Shown here: positions 35,955 through 47,814 of the stretch, one piece after another | Layout: each line of letters starts with the position of its first letter | How positions within the stretch are numbered: position 1 is the first letter of the stretch | Source: Kondoa malvinella | Taxonomy: Eukaryota; Basidiomycota; Agaricostilbomycetes; Agaricostilbales; Kondoaceae | Length of the DNA stretch: 64,000 nucleotides | Direction: 5' to 3' | Assembly: GCA_039545315.1 (NCBI GenBank) | Contig: BCIM01000002.1 | Span: 2,208,331-2,272,330, forward strand | The notes under the pieces: model-generated | Seen by the model: the letters and a program-made list of their open reading frames with translations, nothing else | The model's database searches: none | Told to the model about the DNA's origin: nothing | Position numbers and translations under genes: made by a program

Positions 35955-38916
35955 CTACTTATCCGCATCTGCTGTCCCAACACCCCACGAACTGAGCACC
36001 CGTGCGCACGTCGACCGCAAGTTGGCTGCCTTTTTTGATTCCCAAAGATTGAGAGATAAGAACTCGCGACCGTAATGCATGCATGCTTCAGCGTGGAACT
36101 TGGTATACAGTCTGGACGAGATCGAATTCTGCAGGAATGATGAGCACGCTCGCGATGATTGGCAGGATTAACTAACCTTGAGCTTGTCCGCTTCGCTACC
36201 TTTCGGCTTATCCGCCTTGTCGAGGGATTCCAAAGTGAAAGCCCACTCATCCGGCAACACCCACATGCCTGCGCCTGACAAGAACATCTGATACACACAA
36301 GCAGCCTTGTTGAGATCGAAGCGTTCTGTGCACCAAGGTTGAGCATCTCGACTGATGACGACATTGGGCGCGTAGTGAAGTTCGTAGTCGACCACTTTGT
36401 AGATTGATTGACCACCTCCAATACCGCCGCTCAGGCCCAGACCAGCACCACCACCTTGTTCAGCACTCTCTGCTAGCCGAGGGTCAAGCGACCCTTTGCG
36501 CCAAAGAGCCCAATTCGAAGGTCCACGATTTGGGTCCCAAGCATGATCAAACAATGCAAAGACTGGAGACGCAGGAGGAGCTTCACCAGGTCCGACGACT
36601 GAAGCAGGTGGATGAGCTGATGCCAGACCGACCAAAGTCGCTTTCTTCTTTGGCCAATTAGACATTGAGATGGGTAGAGTAGATCGATGTGCTTCGGCGT
36701 AGATGGATCCGAGGTAGGGGAATTCTTCTTCTGTGACACCACCAGCAGGCGCTTGATCTAAATCTGCACCAGCGCGCAATTCTTTGAGCGACGGTAGACC
36801 GATGGTCGAACCTTCTGGAGAGCGACGAAGAGCACCGAAAGTAGGCACCACAAGCGCATCACCATCAGTAACCAATAGCTTGCGTACAGAGACGACATTG
36901 AGTTTCTTGCGCAAACCGACGGATGGTGTAATCCGTGCATCGCCCACTAGCCAAACCATGTCGGTCCGAGAGAAAAAGCGAGCGATGTTGAGGTGGAAGT
37001 TGCTAGCGACCGGATTCAGCAGCAAACGTTCGCGAGACCGGTTTGCAGCTAGATCGGAAGTAGGTGGGTTGGAGAGGAAATGGAAGTCGACCAATTGATG
37101 CACTAGAGGTTCTTGACTGCGCAATGTCCGTATTCTGTTCAGCACCTCGACTCTTTGAAGGCTGTCTTGTGCATGAAGTGATTCAAAGACGAGCGATACC
37201 GGTCCTGTAAAGCACACAGAGGATGATATGAGCTTCTAGACCCATAAAAATTGTGGTGCCTGACCATTCCACCGTTCCACGAAAGAAGGTAGCTCTTCCA
37301 ACCAGGCTTCGTTGGTGTAAAGACAAGCTGTGACATCGCCTTTGCTCTCCATGTTTTGCGCGCGAAAGGCAAATCTGTTACAAGCACAAAAAGAATTGAG
37401 TCTTGATCCGACACAGCATGATGTCTACTGACGGTTCAATGCCATCATGATGACCGTTGTGCATTTTCGAGTGCATCTTCGAGAATCGATACGGGTGCGT
37501 CAGCGATGTAAGCGGGTTGTTACTTGGTACTTTGCTAGTTCCTGTTCGCAAAAGCAAACGTCTCAGCTTTCAGCTGAAAAGCAAGCGGCTGCTCTACGGA
37601 CCAGGAGCGACCCATTTCCTGCTCACACCATCAACTGACTCTTCAATAACCTCTTCACCCTCTTCCGTAGTCTCCCACATGTTGTTGACAGCAGCAGCTT
37701 TCTCCCTCACCCCTTTAACCCATCCTTCTGCCCAATCACCAATCGCTACTTGAGGTCTATACGATGCAGTTCTCGGTATAAGTCTATGACTCGCTTCTGC
37801 TGTTGTACTCCCCAGTGTTGTGTCTATTAATTTTGAGCTGAGGTAGAGGAGGGAAAAGCAGACGTAAAAGACGGAAAAGAGTCGAAGTGGTAAAGAATGC
37901 TTCTTTTCTGGTTGTGGGATGGAAGAGACGGAGTTGCTCTTGTTTGATGTTTGCGGTGGAAGGAGAAGAGAGGAGAAGGGCCCAAGAAGGAGCGAGACAA
38001 GGTTGTAAGGCAAGCAAAGGAAGGATCTTGAGTTTGACGGCTTCGGCCTGTGCACAAGACGCATATTATCAGTAATGTTACTGAATATCCACGGTGGCAT
38101 GACACACCTAAGAGGTTTCTCCTGAGTTTCAGCACCCATCCAATTGAATGGTTTCCACCCTCTTTTCCTATCTGAAGAACTGTGACCCAAAGGCGGACTT
38201 CCATATCCAGGCACAGGACTGCTTCTCCCATGATCTTCAAGTATCGCATCAAACTTGCTTGAAGTACCTGATGGTGTATACGAAGCAGTTGCAGGCAGAC
38301 AAGCTGAAGTAAGCGAGACTTGACGATTGTGGACTTTGCCCAGAGCAGGTGAATTAGGTGAGCTGAGGTTAGGTGTAGGTTGTATCGCGATTGAAGAGTG
38401 GAAAGAAGATGCAGAGCCGGTAGAAGAATGATGCGAGCCGTTCTGATGTGCTGAGGGTCTGCGTGAGGGATATCCGCCTGGGTCGAGATGGTTCGAAGGT
38501 CGAGGTGAAGTAGGTCTAGAAGGTGTTCCTTGACTCCAGCCGCCTGCTGTGCTGAGTAGTGGGCTGCCCATACTGACTGATGGCGAGTCTTGCCAATCCA
38601 AGCCAGAATCTTGAGCGTAATCGGTAATGCTGATAGCGGAAGGTCTGCGCGAGTTGAGGCTGGTCTGCGAATTGTTGTGCGAATGTTCAAAGGGCGATAG
38701 TTCTGCCCAATCATCTTCTGGCGCGTCTAGACCTAGTCCCACGAGCGCAGGTTTGCTGCCTTTGCCTGTTCTTTTGGGCGTGACTAGACTTGTCGATGAT
38801 GTTGAAGCTGTACGCAACATGCCATTGCTGTTGAAGCTCTTTGATGTAGCAGGCGGGTCGTTGTAGCCTGATTGACTCGACGGTCCAGGGATTGGGTCGT
38901 TATTATCGGAAAACAT
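35955..38916 (-). CDS. LARGE-like glycosyltransferase, family GT49, type II membrane protein
   Basis: Two long open stretches belong to one gene: the upstream one ends VDGVSRKWVAPG and a 60-nt intron (donor GTCCGT, acceptor GCGAACAG) joins it in phase to TSKVPSNNPLTSLTHPYRFS. The N-terminal 260 residues are a Ser/Pro-rich cytosolic tail. A membrane anchor follows (RLFSVFYVCFSLLYLSSKLI). The lumenal part has FAFRAQNMESKGDVTACLYT, NGPVSLVFES, WLVGDARITPSVGLRKKL, CTERFDLNKAACVYQMFLSG, WVLPDEWAFTLES and RLYTKFHAEACMHYGREF, all in GT49 order. It likely adds a sugar to a Golgi glycan, but the acceptor is unknown. The start at 38916 is the nearest ATG; an in-frame ATG lies about 40 nt upstream. The end at 35955 needs a final intron after DKLK. 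Confidence 0.8.
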
Positions 38917-39765
38917 TGCCAGCGAATATAGGAGTCTGGGATACGCGATTGGCATGGGTGTTTGTGCCGTTAATAGATCAGAGGAATGTACTAACAAGAA
39001 ACCAGGAGGAAAACGGGCGAGATCAAAGTGTCGGTCGCCCTTCTTTGTGCTCGGACCCGTTTTTAGTGCGCCTCGATGTATCAAAAGAAGCTAGGCAAGG
39101 CGTTGCGCAGGGAACTCTTGAGTGATGTCTTGCAGGTATCTGACCAGTAGCGTTGCCAGCGATGCAGACCGACCCAAGAATGCGTACGTCCAAAAAAAGG
39201 TGTCGACGCGTGTTATACTTCTTGCAGAGGTCAAATGAGATAACAAGGCCCAGCCTATTGTGTAGCTTGTTCGATGGCAGTCTTCTATTGTTGCTAGCGA
39301 CTCGAGGCCTTTTGCATGAAATTCGACTTGTCCCGATATCGCGGTCGATGTTTTCTTGCGCGAACCACGGTCAACGCTTCGAAGACAGCAGACTATGCCA
39401 GACTGGATGCTGTGTGAGGGAATCGGGTTGGTTTCCAATGAAGGGTATACGGTCGTTGGAACTCAAAACATGGCAAGATTTCTCGACTCTCGCACAAAAG
39501 ACGTCTTTGGTGTTCACGAGATTGGATTGACTAGCACAAGTCCCTAGACCTCTGCCAGACCACTGCTAGACCAGAATGTCGCGTCTTCTGACCCTTCTGT
39601 GCTGGGGCCTTGTACTCCTTCAGATGTGCAATTCCCGTATAGCGCTGACAGTCTCGCTCCCTCTCCTGCTCTGCCTTGAATCGACACTCCTGCCCATCTT
39701 GGCCAACCTATCGATACCAGCATCAGACCTAGACGCGTTCTAACAGCTCAAAAGGAAACTAACGC
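38917..39765. other. Spacer of about 850 bp with a possible short plus-strand gene
   Basis: From ATG 39124 a reading MSCRYLTSSVASDADRPKNA, an intron of about 48 nt, and SNEITRPSLLCSLFDGSLLL can be built, and a later frame gives NEGYTVVGTQNMARFL and FGVHEIGLTSTS ending at 39547. I cannot connect these into one clean model or name a family. The rest is promoter-like. Confidence 0.25.
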
Positions 39766-41172
39766 CTACCTCTGCTGATGCTTTTCAGCCTTTTTTGCTA
39801 ATCGTTTCTCTTTACCAGTCTGACCAGTCACTTGTCTATTCCGAAGAGTATATCTTGCTTCGTTTTCTGGTTCTGGTTCTGGTTCATCGACATCTTCGAA
39901 CTCGTCTTCTTCAGGATCAGGCGTAGGTGAAGGAGAAGCATTACGCTTGGTAGACCTGGTAGAGGCACGTTTATTAGGCGGGGTAGAAGCGATTGAAGCT
40001 GCATTGAGCGAATCAGAAAGAGATCGTTTAGATAGACTCGGTCGTTCTTGCTCGGCTGAAACAAGATCTGGGCCTTCAGGCCGCGTAGCAGTCAGTAGAG
40101 GTGAAGATGGCGTAGAAGATAAAGGTGAGGAAGTTGCTGAATCGACTCTGTCCGGCGTACTAGGCGCAATGTCTTGCTCTTGAAGCTGTTCGAGCGCTGC
40201 TTCCCAACTACCGGTTGATTCGATGAGCTGTCGTATCTCGGCTAGAGTATGTGCTTCTGGATCGGGTAAGGAAGACATGACAAGCTTTTCATCATCTGTC
40301 GGCACTGGGATGGAATCGGTCGCGTGTGTCGAAGTAGAAGCGACGGAAGAGGTAGAGGCTGGCTTTTCCGCAATGTTGATCTCTGGTTTGCCTGTATGAG
40401 GACCATTGACGTTCCGAGCGGAAGAGTAGTGTTCATAAGAGCCGTGGTACTACAGCAACTTCTGAGACAAGACGAAGGAACACATTTGAAGGCTTACGAT
40501 AATATAAAGAGGATACGTGTCGTCCTGGACATTGGTCTCTTTCGCTTTGCCTTTGCCTTCTTGAGCTCGTCGAGCTTGCTCTTGTTGCCGCTGTTTGAGC
40601 GCAGCAGGACTCTCGTCTTCATCTCCAACTACATAGACCATTCCAGGCTGAATGACTGTATATGCTTTGAGTATATCACAGGAAATGTCAGGCCGAACCA
40701 ACCTTTGATACTCCGCTTGCTCATTCGCGCAAATATGGATAATTCTAGGTGTGAGCCGTATGTAGCATTCTGACGCATCGACGAGACTAGCAACTCAATC
40801 AGCCAATTCCTCTAAGCTTGAAAATGAGGACGTACCATGTCGCTCGAAAGCATCCTTAGGTTCCTCGGAATCATCAGAAATGACGAATAACAAGTAGTCC
40901 TCTTCATGCTCTTCCAGATAATCACAGACTTGCTGCCGAATGTCTCCATGCCTTCCAGGATGCCCATACACTTGATCCGACAAAGCGCGAAACATGCAAT
41001 TCCCATCACCCACAGTGGTGCTGACGTACAGTCCCATTTGAGCAAGCGTTTCTTTGAGACTCTTTTCTTGCTTTTCTGGATCTTCAGCTTTGAACTTTGA
41101 GCGGGTACGTGGAGTGCGCTTCATTGTTGCTCCTTGTTTGTGGACCCGTCGCTCTCCTTCGCGTTTGCCCAT
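39766..41172 (-). CDS. OTU-family deubiquitinase, OTUD3-like
   Basis: The OTU protease core is clear after splicing: the Asp-Cys site is GDGNCMFRALSDQVYG, followed by GDIRQQVCDYLEEHEEDYL, the block MRQNATYGSHLELSIFARMS, and the catalytic His in YHGYEHYSSARN. The start at 41172 gives a basic N-terminus (KRTPRTRSKFKAEDPEKQ). The C-terminal half is disordered but contains TLAEIRQLIESTGSWEAALE, which looks like a UBA-type ubiquitin-binding helix set. It ends in a Lys-rich stretch (GKEKRLAKKAEKHQQR). It should remove ubiquitin chains; which linkage cannot be told. At least three introns of about 50 nt. Confidence 0.85.
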
Positions 41173-41614
41173 TAAACTAGCTGATGCAGTCTCTCACTTG
41201 ATTGCAATAGCAAGCAAGCTTTGCTGTCTCAATGAGCTACTGCTTCAGGCGTTGAGTAGGCGAGGTGAAACCACTGAATCGCCTTTGCCTTGAAGATCTA
41301 CACGACAAGACGCCCGATCAGCGCTGATCCAGCTCATAGATCGGTCCGCAGACCTTTGTGCAGCTTCTCCAGCAGGTATTCGGGTCTTCCTGTCTGATTG
41401 AGTTGCTTGATATCGCTACGAAGCCGAGATTGGACGATTTCAGGATATCTCGCTTGCTTGCGTGGTATTCCAATGTCGATACTCTAGTGATAGCTGAATA
41501 CTTAGCCTGCCGTCTCCTGCACGAGATCAGGAGAGCAGGCGGCTGTCAGAAAGACCTCCAGAATATGACATCGAAATTTTTGTTGATCGCGACGGCCAAA
41601 ACAGCACAACAACA
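41173..41614. other. Divergent promoter, OTU protease / DUS4
   Basis: 440 bp between two divergent starts. No coding exon, tRNA-like or repeat structure recognised. Confidence 0.4.
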
Positions 41615-42977
41615 ATGACAGAGTACGAAGAGGAAGACTATGGATCAGACAGCGAGGAAGCAGAGGTCGTGTCCCCGGCGGAAATGTTGCAAAGTTTCAA
41701 AGACATCAATGTTCTAGCGCGTAAGGTCCTGTTTGCTGTTCTGCTGTACTCTATCGTGATTCTGTGTCGATATAAGCCATGGTCCGATATGGCAAATTGA
41801 GTTTCAGACAGACAGTCTCGAAATACGATGTACAGATCACTACTTCTCCCATGATGCTGTCCGTCTCCCTTTCTGCCTCTCTCCTGCTTCTCTCATTCCA
41901 ATTCCACAGAGCCAAAGAATTTTCCCGCTCCTCCTTTGCCAGAGATGCAGATTTCAGCACAAACGTAAACGAACGCGGCACTTTTCACTTGGCCGATATG
42001 CATTCTTTCACACCTTCTATTTCCTCTCTCGCACCACTAGCACAAAAGAAGAAGAACAGACGGAAAATCCGCGGTTGTCTTGTTGCGCAATTCGCCGCTT
42101 CGGATCCCGTTCATCTAGCAGACGCGACGGAACTGATCGCTCCTCATGTGGATGCTATAGAAGTGAATTGTGGTTGTCCGCAACGTTGGGCGTATCAAGA
42201 AGGTATAGGGTCATTCCTATTGCGACAACCGGAGAGCGTGAGGGATTTGGTAAAGACAACGAAAGGAAGAGTCGGTCAATCGTTTCCTGTGCATGTCAAG
42301 ATACGGGTGGATGACGATCTGACGTGCGTACTCTGGCATACTTATGATTCTAGCTGATTGTTAGCAGTCATACGGATCAACTAGTCAGAACAGCCATACA
42401 CGCGGGAGCAGATGTGGTATCGGTACATGGGCGAACAAGGCACCAGTCTTCCTCAGGTCATCCAGTCAATCTACCTGCTATCAAATTCGCTGTAGAAGCA
42501 GCAAAGGGACAGGTCCCGGTGGTAGCGAATGGCGATGTGTTCAGTTTGGCTGAGGCAAGGTTGACAAGAAGGGAATGTGGTGTGAATGGGGTGATGAGTG
42601 CGAGAGGCTTGCTGGCAAATCCTGTAAGGCTGTCTTGCTTCTCATTGCAAGATCTAATGGCACTAGGCGCTGTTTTCTGGGTTTGAATCGACACCCAAGT
42701 CAGCGGTCAAGGTATGATTATCGCAACCTCTCGGTCTATTCTTACTGGCGATGCAGGAATTCATCGACCACTCGATGAACAGCGGCCTGATCTATCCTCT
42801 GTTCCATCGACATGTCGTTTACATGCTGGAAAATAGCTTAAGGCGGAAAGCAGGTCAGTCTGAACACAATGCTTCTTGTAGCCTGCTTATATCTACGCAG
42901 ACCGGACGTTCTTGAACTCGTTGGCTTCACATGCGTCTGTGCTGAACTACTTAGAGGACGAAGGGTGGTTGAAATAA
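41615..42977 (+). CDS. DUS4: tRNA-dihydrouridine synthase, DUS4 type
   Basis: Exon one ends FKDINVLAP and a 60-nt intron joins MVRYGKLSFRQTVSKYDVQ, the FMN-binding start of Dus enzymes. A second intron (donor GTCCGTCTCC) removes a Ser/Leu-rich read-through and joins SPMML to AKEFSRSSFARDADFST. The catalytic Cys lies in EVNCGCPQRWAYQEG; later motifs are PVHVKIRVDDDL, VSVHGRTRHQSSSGHP, PVVANGDVFSLAEA and VMSARGLLANP. The C-terminus, after a last intron, is LNSLASHASVLNYLEDEGWL. The enzyme reduces uridine to dihydrouridine in the tRNA D loop (positions 20a/20b for Dus4) using FMN and NADPH. It converges with the MFS gene, 170 bp away. Confidence 0.85.
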
Positions 42978-43144
42978 ATTCGTTTCTCGCGGAGTGGTAC
43001 CGCGCGTCCGCTCTACTCCTTTGGAAATCACTGATGAGCAAGCTAGCTACTCAGCGAGCACCAGAACGCGAAGAGGAGACAACAGCGGCACTCGTGAATA
43101 CACTTTCGACGACACTAAAACAAATACTCGCATGCTCCCCTTCT

Positions 43145-45655
43145 CTAACCTATCTGCTTGCCCGATGGATCAAAGGGCAACAGCAGCGACACTATCCCCA
43201 GAGCACCAAAGAGCTATAGCATATTAGCCTGGGCATCACCGAGAAGAGTAAAAACCTCACAGCTGCACAGATGAACAGTGGCACAGCCTGACACAATCAT
43301 CAGCACGGTAAATAGCGGCCAGCTAAAAGGCTTACCGATGTCACGTCCGCATAAGTACCAATGACAGATGCACTATCCGCCAGTTAGCATGATTCCAGCC
43401 GAAGGGATGCTGAGACTCACATGATATTCATGGTACGGTTGATAGCGACGGCCTGTAAGACGAATCAGTTAGACACAAAGCGTGATCCGAACACCTACAA
43501 GACCGTAGCCAGTCGTTCGCGATGCAGTCGGAAGCAGTTCAGGTGTTATGCCGTATAGACCACCGAAGCTGAACACATAGTCAGTTTGGGTCAAACACTG
43601 AAGCATTACCGCTTACAAGATGTTTTCGACGGCACTGCGGGATGATCAGCAAAGCTTTGACCAAGACCAGGAAGACTCACTTGATGGCGCAGGAGACTGC
43701 TAGATTCTGTGTTCCTGTGCTATAAATCTGTGAGACCAAGTCCTACCCCGGTCGTAATATAGCTTACGTGACCTGGGTCTGTCCGGCGAATTATGAGAAA
43801 GAACGCGTCTGATAGGACAAGAGCTCACGTAGCCAAAAAGGAAGGCCATAGAGAGGAAAGCACCAACTACATGAATGCTTCAGCTCCCGACATCGTTCGT
43901 ACCGAGATGGACACTCACTAGCTAATGTACCTCTTCGCTTGATATAAGGTGTATCCAGCAGCGGCCAAGCTAGTAGAGGGCCAAAGAGGCCACTGTCTGA
44001 CTGTTAGCCCTTGCATCAGCTTTACATTGGTCCGCTTACGCTACATTGTTGAGACTTTGTACCAAAGTCAGGTAGGGTTCACTGAAAAATGGTAGTGTAC
44101 TCACACATAATTTCGCCATTGAATGCTTGGAGAAGGTGGTGCAAAGTCATAACCTCTATTTGACAGGTAGAAGGGACGGAAGACGACATAGAGAGGATTC
44201 GCCTGCCAAAAGCTCAGCATTCTATCGATCAATGTATCTTTGCACTCACGATACCGATCAATACCCATAACAGGAACAGCATGAGAGTAGCATAAGTCTG
44301 CTTAGGCGTTGAAAAGAGATTCTTGATGTTTCGCCCAATACTCTGGCCTTTAGTGTCTTGATGTCCTAGTGTATGACCCTCCTTTTCAAGTTGCTCAAGA
44401 GTCAAGTCAAAAGGTTTGTTGTGCTTCTCTGCGATTGAACGAAGCACTTCTACGCATTCGGCATCTCGGTTCTGAGTGATTAACCATTTTGGACTTTGCT
44501 CCATCCTGAAGAGTAGGACTCGGATCAACGCAACGATGAGAACAATGGCTCCGCTTTGAAAACGGGTCAGTCAATATTGCTCCTGAGAGCTGATGGTACG
44601 ACGCACGAGACAAAGTGATTCAGACGCCAACCCATGTTGCCTCCCCAAGATTCACAATCCGCTGCAGAAAGACAGCTGTAATTGGACATGAAACCCCATG
44701 CCAAGAAACCTAATCTTAATGTGAGATGCAGATATTATGCCGTATACAGAGACAAACCAGTGATCACATAGCCAACACCCCACCAGCACGCAAGCAAAGT
44801 TGTCAAGAACGCATATCGATAAGGTAAGAACTCGAGAAAGTTGGTTGCATCAATTGCATAATTGCCTCCGGCACCAGCTGAATAAAGAGCGACCATTGCA
44901 CAAAAGGAGACATATGTTGGCATGGCACCGCTGGATGAAGATCAGCACCAGGCAGCGTAGCTGATGCCGTGGACATACGCGAGCACAACAAAGAAAGCGC
45001 AAAAGAAGAGCTAAAGACAACGTTAGATCTGTCAGCGCTGCTTGTAAGAAGCTCACAGAAGTATTGAATGCCAATTTACGACCCTGAGAGCGACGGGTCA
45101 GACAGGCTTGAATGGAAAGTAAAGTCATACAATCAGATCGCCGAAGATACCTACAGAATATCAGCGCAAAGAATTCTCAAGTAATTTAGTGACTCACCCC
45201 AAACTATAGCACCAGCAAGGAGACCAACAGCAGAGGAAAACGACACCGCCAACAGTCTTGTCACGCCTTCTCCTGCAAATTCTCGCCTGACTGATTGCTG
45301 AGCGATTGATTGATTGACGACAAGCATAGAGTCCTGCGCCCGGTTAAGCTGGTGATTCTCTGACCTGCAAGGCACCTACGACTGCATAGCCAAATCCACA
45401 AGTAAAGAAGCTGAGAGGACATCTCAGAACGAATCTTAAGCAAACACCACCAAGGGCGAATTACAGCTTGAGATGATATCTAGTGAATCCAATGTGGTTG
45501 ATGGCTCTGTTGACGTGTACCATCTTTCTGCCCAAGACAGCATCTTGACCTATTTGCTGACGAAGGTAGTCGTCCGATATATCAGAACCATTGCTGACTG
45601 ATGTGCCGTCCACTTCTTTGGTTGGCAGACCATCCTTTTCCTTATCTTGCTGCAT
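43145..45655 (-). CDS. Major facilitator superfamily transporter, SV2/SVOP-like fungal type
   Basis: A heavily split gene with about twelve introns. The N-terminal tail (MQQDKEKDGLPTKEVDGTSV) precedes INHIGFTRYHLKLFFTCGFG, the start of this MFS group. Next come QSVRREFAGEGVTRLLAVSF, GLLAGAIVWG, GRKLAFNTS, AGGNYAIDATNFLEFLPYRY, LLACWWGVGYVITG, GWRLNHFVSGAI and MEQSPKWLITQNRDAECVEV. The long central loop holds LEQLEKEGHTLGHQDTKGQS. The second half resumes with YATLMLFLLWVLIGI and ends with AVPLFICAALFGALGIVSLL then PFDPSGKQIG; a 48-nt intron at about 43217-43264 is needed for that end. The substrate is unknown. It is divergent from the CmcJ-like enzyme at 46189, so export or import of a related small molecule is possible. 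Confidence 0.75.
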
Positions 45656-46188
45656 ATTCGGAGACTTTTGACTGTTGACAAATTCAACCAAGAATACAAG
45701 AAAGCAAGGGAAACGAAACAAGATGCGATTTCACACACAATAGCACGCCATTTTAAGGCTTCTTGGCGCGAGCATCACATTGTCAATACAGATTACAGAG
45801 AGACATGGATGCACGTGGATCGGCAAGCGATAGCGCTGCTCTGTCTTGCCCATATGCGGACAGCAGGTGGACAACAGCATAGTATACGCGAGGGAGCAGC
45901 AACAGTGCAGTGGAATTGGCAGAAAAGGATGACCAAATCCATCGATGGTCGAATCTGTCGAAAGTCAAGACAGCGAATCTAGAATTGCCGCTACTCCTAT
46001 GAACTTGCACAAGCGCGAGGAACTCGAGCACGAACAATATGCCTTTTTGCCATCGATGACATGCTTGCCGGCGGATTGCCTCAAGACGGATTGCCTCAAG
46101 ATGGATAGTCACGCGAGATGATGTGATATCACCTGCTATCACTTGAACGACCAGCTTTTCAGACCTAGCATAAGCTTCATCAGCGAAC
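45656..46188. promoter_or_regulatory. Divergent promoter, MFS transporter / CmcJ-like enzyme
   Basis: 533 bp shared upstream region of two head-to-head genes. It contains a 15-bp perfect tandem repeat near the plus-strand start. No gene is seen inside. Confidence 0.5.
46072..46101. repeat. 15-bp direct repeat, two adjacent copies
   Basis: The unit CGGATTGCCTCAAGA occurs twice back to back, 88-117 bp upstream of the CmcJ-like ATG. A third CGGA start lies just before. CGG triplets are typical half-sites of Zn2Cys6 regulators, so a binding role is possible. Confidence 0.55.
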
Positions 46189-47213
46189 ATGGCCTCGCAA
46201 AACCTTCTGTTCGAGCTGAACTTTCTCGCGGCGGATGATAAGCTGCTCCCTGGGGGTATGCCATTCTCCTACACATGGCCTCAACCTGAAGGGAAACTGG
46301 CTACTAATCATGTCTACGAATCTGCTCGCGTTCCGTGAGTGCTCTTGCGAAAGCAAGCGTCTGTTGGTCCAACATCGCAGCAGTATTCAAGACATACGAG
46401 AGCAGTCCGGTCTGACATTGGACACTGCGGGCTTTGAGATCGTTATCTCGCCTTCCAGCTTACAAGTGAAGGACTTCGAAAATGCCCAGACTATCGAAGA
46501 CAAGTACTACCCCGAAATCGAACAGTGCGCTCAAATCTTACTGCCGCTAGATTGTACTGAAGAGAGACCAGAATCCTGAAACAAGCCTTTCTTGGCAGTA
46601 CCCGAGTAGTGACCTGGAACAACAGAACCAGACTGCATAGACCCGGCAGCCATTTACAAGATTATTCCTTTCAATCACAAGAGAACTACCCGCTTATGAG
46701 ACCTCATATTGATGAGACGCCAGAGTCCGGTGCGGAAATGGTCAGGCGTTATGCGGGCTATCATGGGTCTGGTCGAGCTATTATCGGTGCGTATTGATCA
46801 TGCTGTTTTGACAAAAGCTCAAAGGTGCAAAGTCAATGCATGGCGACCTATTCGTGGAGAAGTGTTGGATGCGCCGCTTGCTGTTGCTGATGCTCGTACT
46901 TTGAGTAAAGAAGCAAAGGTCGTGCATAAGATCATCTACCGCGATCGGTAAGTCTCATCTGGCAGCAAACAAGTGGATAATGATCTAGAGTAGAGAGACA
47001 ACCGGCTTTTCGATAAGACACGATCCTCCGACTATGTGGTATTACCAATCGGCTCAGCGGCCAGAAGAGGTGCTGCTGTTCAAGCAATACGACAGCCAGT
47101 ATCCAGATCAGACGCCTGCCCATTCAGCCTTCTCTGATGAGCGCTATGACGGCAAAGAAGGCGTAGACCCTCGCTATTCGATCGAAACAAGATCTATAGT
47201 ATTATTTGATTGA
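46189..47213 (+). CDS. CmcJ/NvfI/AsaB-like hydroxylase-methyltransferase family enzyme
   Basis: Exon one reads NLLFELNFLAADDKLLPGG and PFSYTWPQPEGKLATNHVYE. After introns the family core appears: a region of about 60 residues around LQDYSFQSQENYPLMRPH then SGAEMVRRYAGYHGSGRAII. Next comes VNAWRPIRGEVLDAPLAVAD then ART, and TMWYYQSAQRPEEVLLFKQY then DSQYPD. The end is AHSAFSDERYDGKEGVDPRY then SIETRSIVLFD. The W-R-P-I, D-A-R and L-F-K-x-Y-D-S motifs are the hallmarks of the fungal CmcJ-like family. Some members act as iron/2-oxoglutarate-dependent oxygenases in secondary metabolism (AsaB, NvfI); most are untested. Its substrate here is unknown. Confidence 0.75.
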
Positions 47214-47223
47214 TTGTGTAATG

Positions 47224-47686
47224 CTATCTACTTGTGTTGTCCGTATACTCGACTGGCAATCCGGCTTTCTTCCAAGATCTAAAGCCTCCTTCTAGGTCGA
47301 CTGCTTTGCTTACTCCTATTTGATGAAGGGAATCGACTGCCAGTGAACTTGCATATGAATCATTGCATAGAATCACAGGTCGGAAGTTGCTTGCTAGAGC
47401 CTATGACACAGTATGAGTTACAGTTTCAAATCGAGGAAATGCAGCACACCTCTTTGATACAGTCAGGAGAGCTAGGGTCCAGTCTCCATTCTAGCACATT
47501 TCGTTCAATGACAACAGCTTCAGGTATAGCGCCTTCTTTTTGTCTGTAGCTTGATGGTCTTGTATCTATGAGAGTTGTACCGTCGTTCTGTTGCGTCGCA
47601 GCATAGGCGTCTTGAACTGAGATTCGTTCTATTTTGGCGCGTTTGGCTGCCAGGTATTGAGCTATTCTGCTTTCTTTTTCGGCCAT
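47224..47686 (-). CDS. Small rhodanese-like sulfurtransferase domain protein
   Basis: Two exons. The first reads AEKESRIAQYLAAKRAKIER and VSVQDAYAATQQNDGTTLID-like text (actual: ISVQDAYAATQQNDGTTLID), then TRPSSYRQKEGAIPEAVVIE and RNVLEWRLDPSSPDC. After an intron of about 53 nt, ASNFRPVILCNDSYASSLAV gives the active-site Cys loop. The C-terminal part, VDLEGGFRSWKKAGLPVEY, is the usual last rhodanese helix (GG[FW]..W...G[LY]P). About 135 aa, a single domain. These proteins move sulfane sulfur or act as redox sensors; the partner is unknown. It is divergent from the mitochondrial uS19 gene, 128 bp away. Confidence 0.85.
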
Positions 47687-47814
47687 AGTATGAACGCGTA
47701 AGCGGAAGCGCTATCGGCAGCCTGATATCCCTTGTGCGGGTGTACACCGTTATCTTGGTTCGAGGAGCTAAAACAACTTGCGCTCTCACCACGACACTAC
47801 AGCTACTCTCTATT

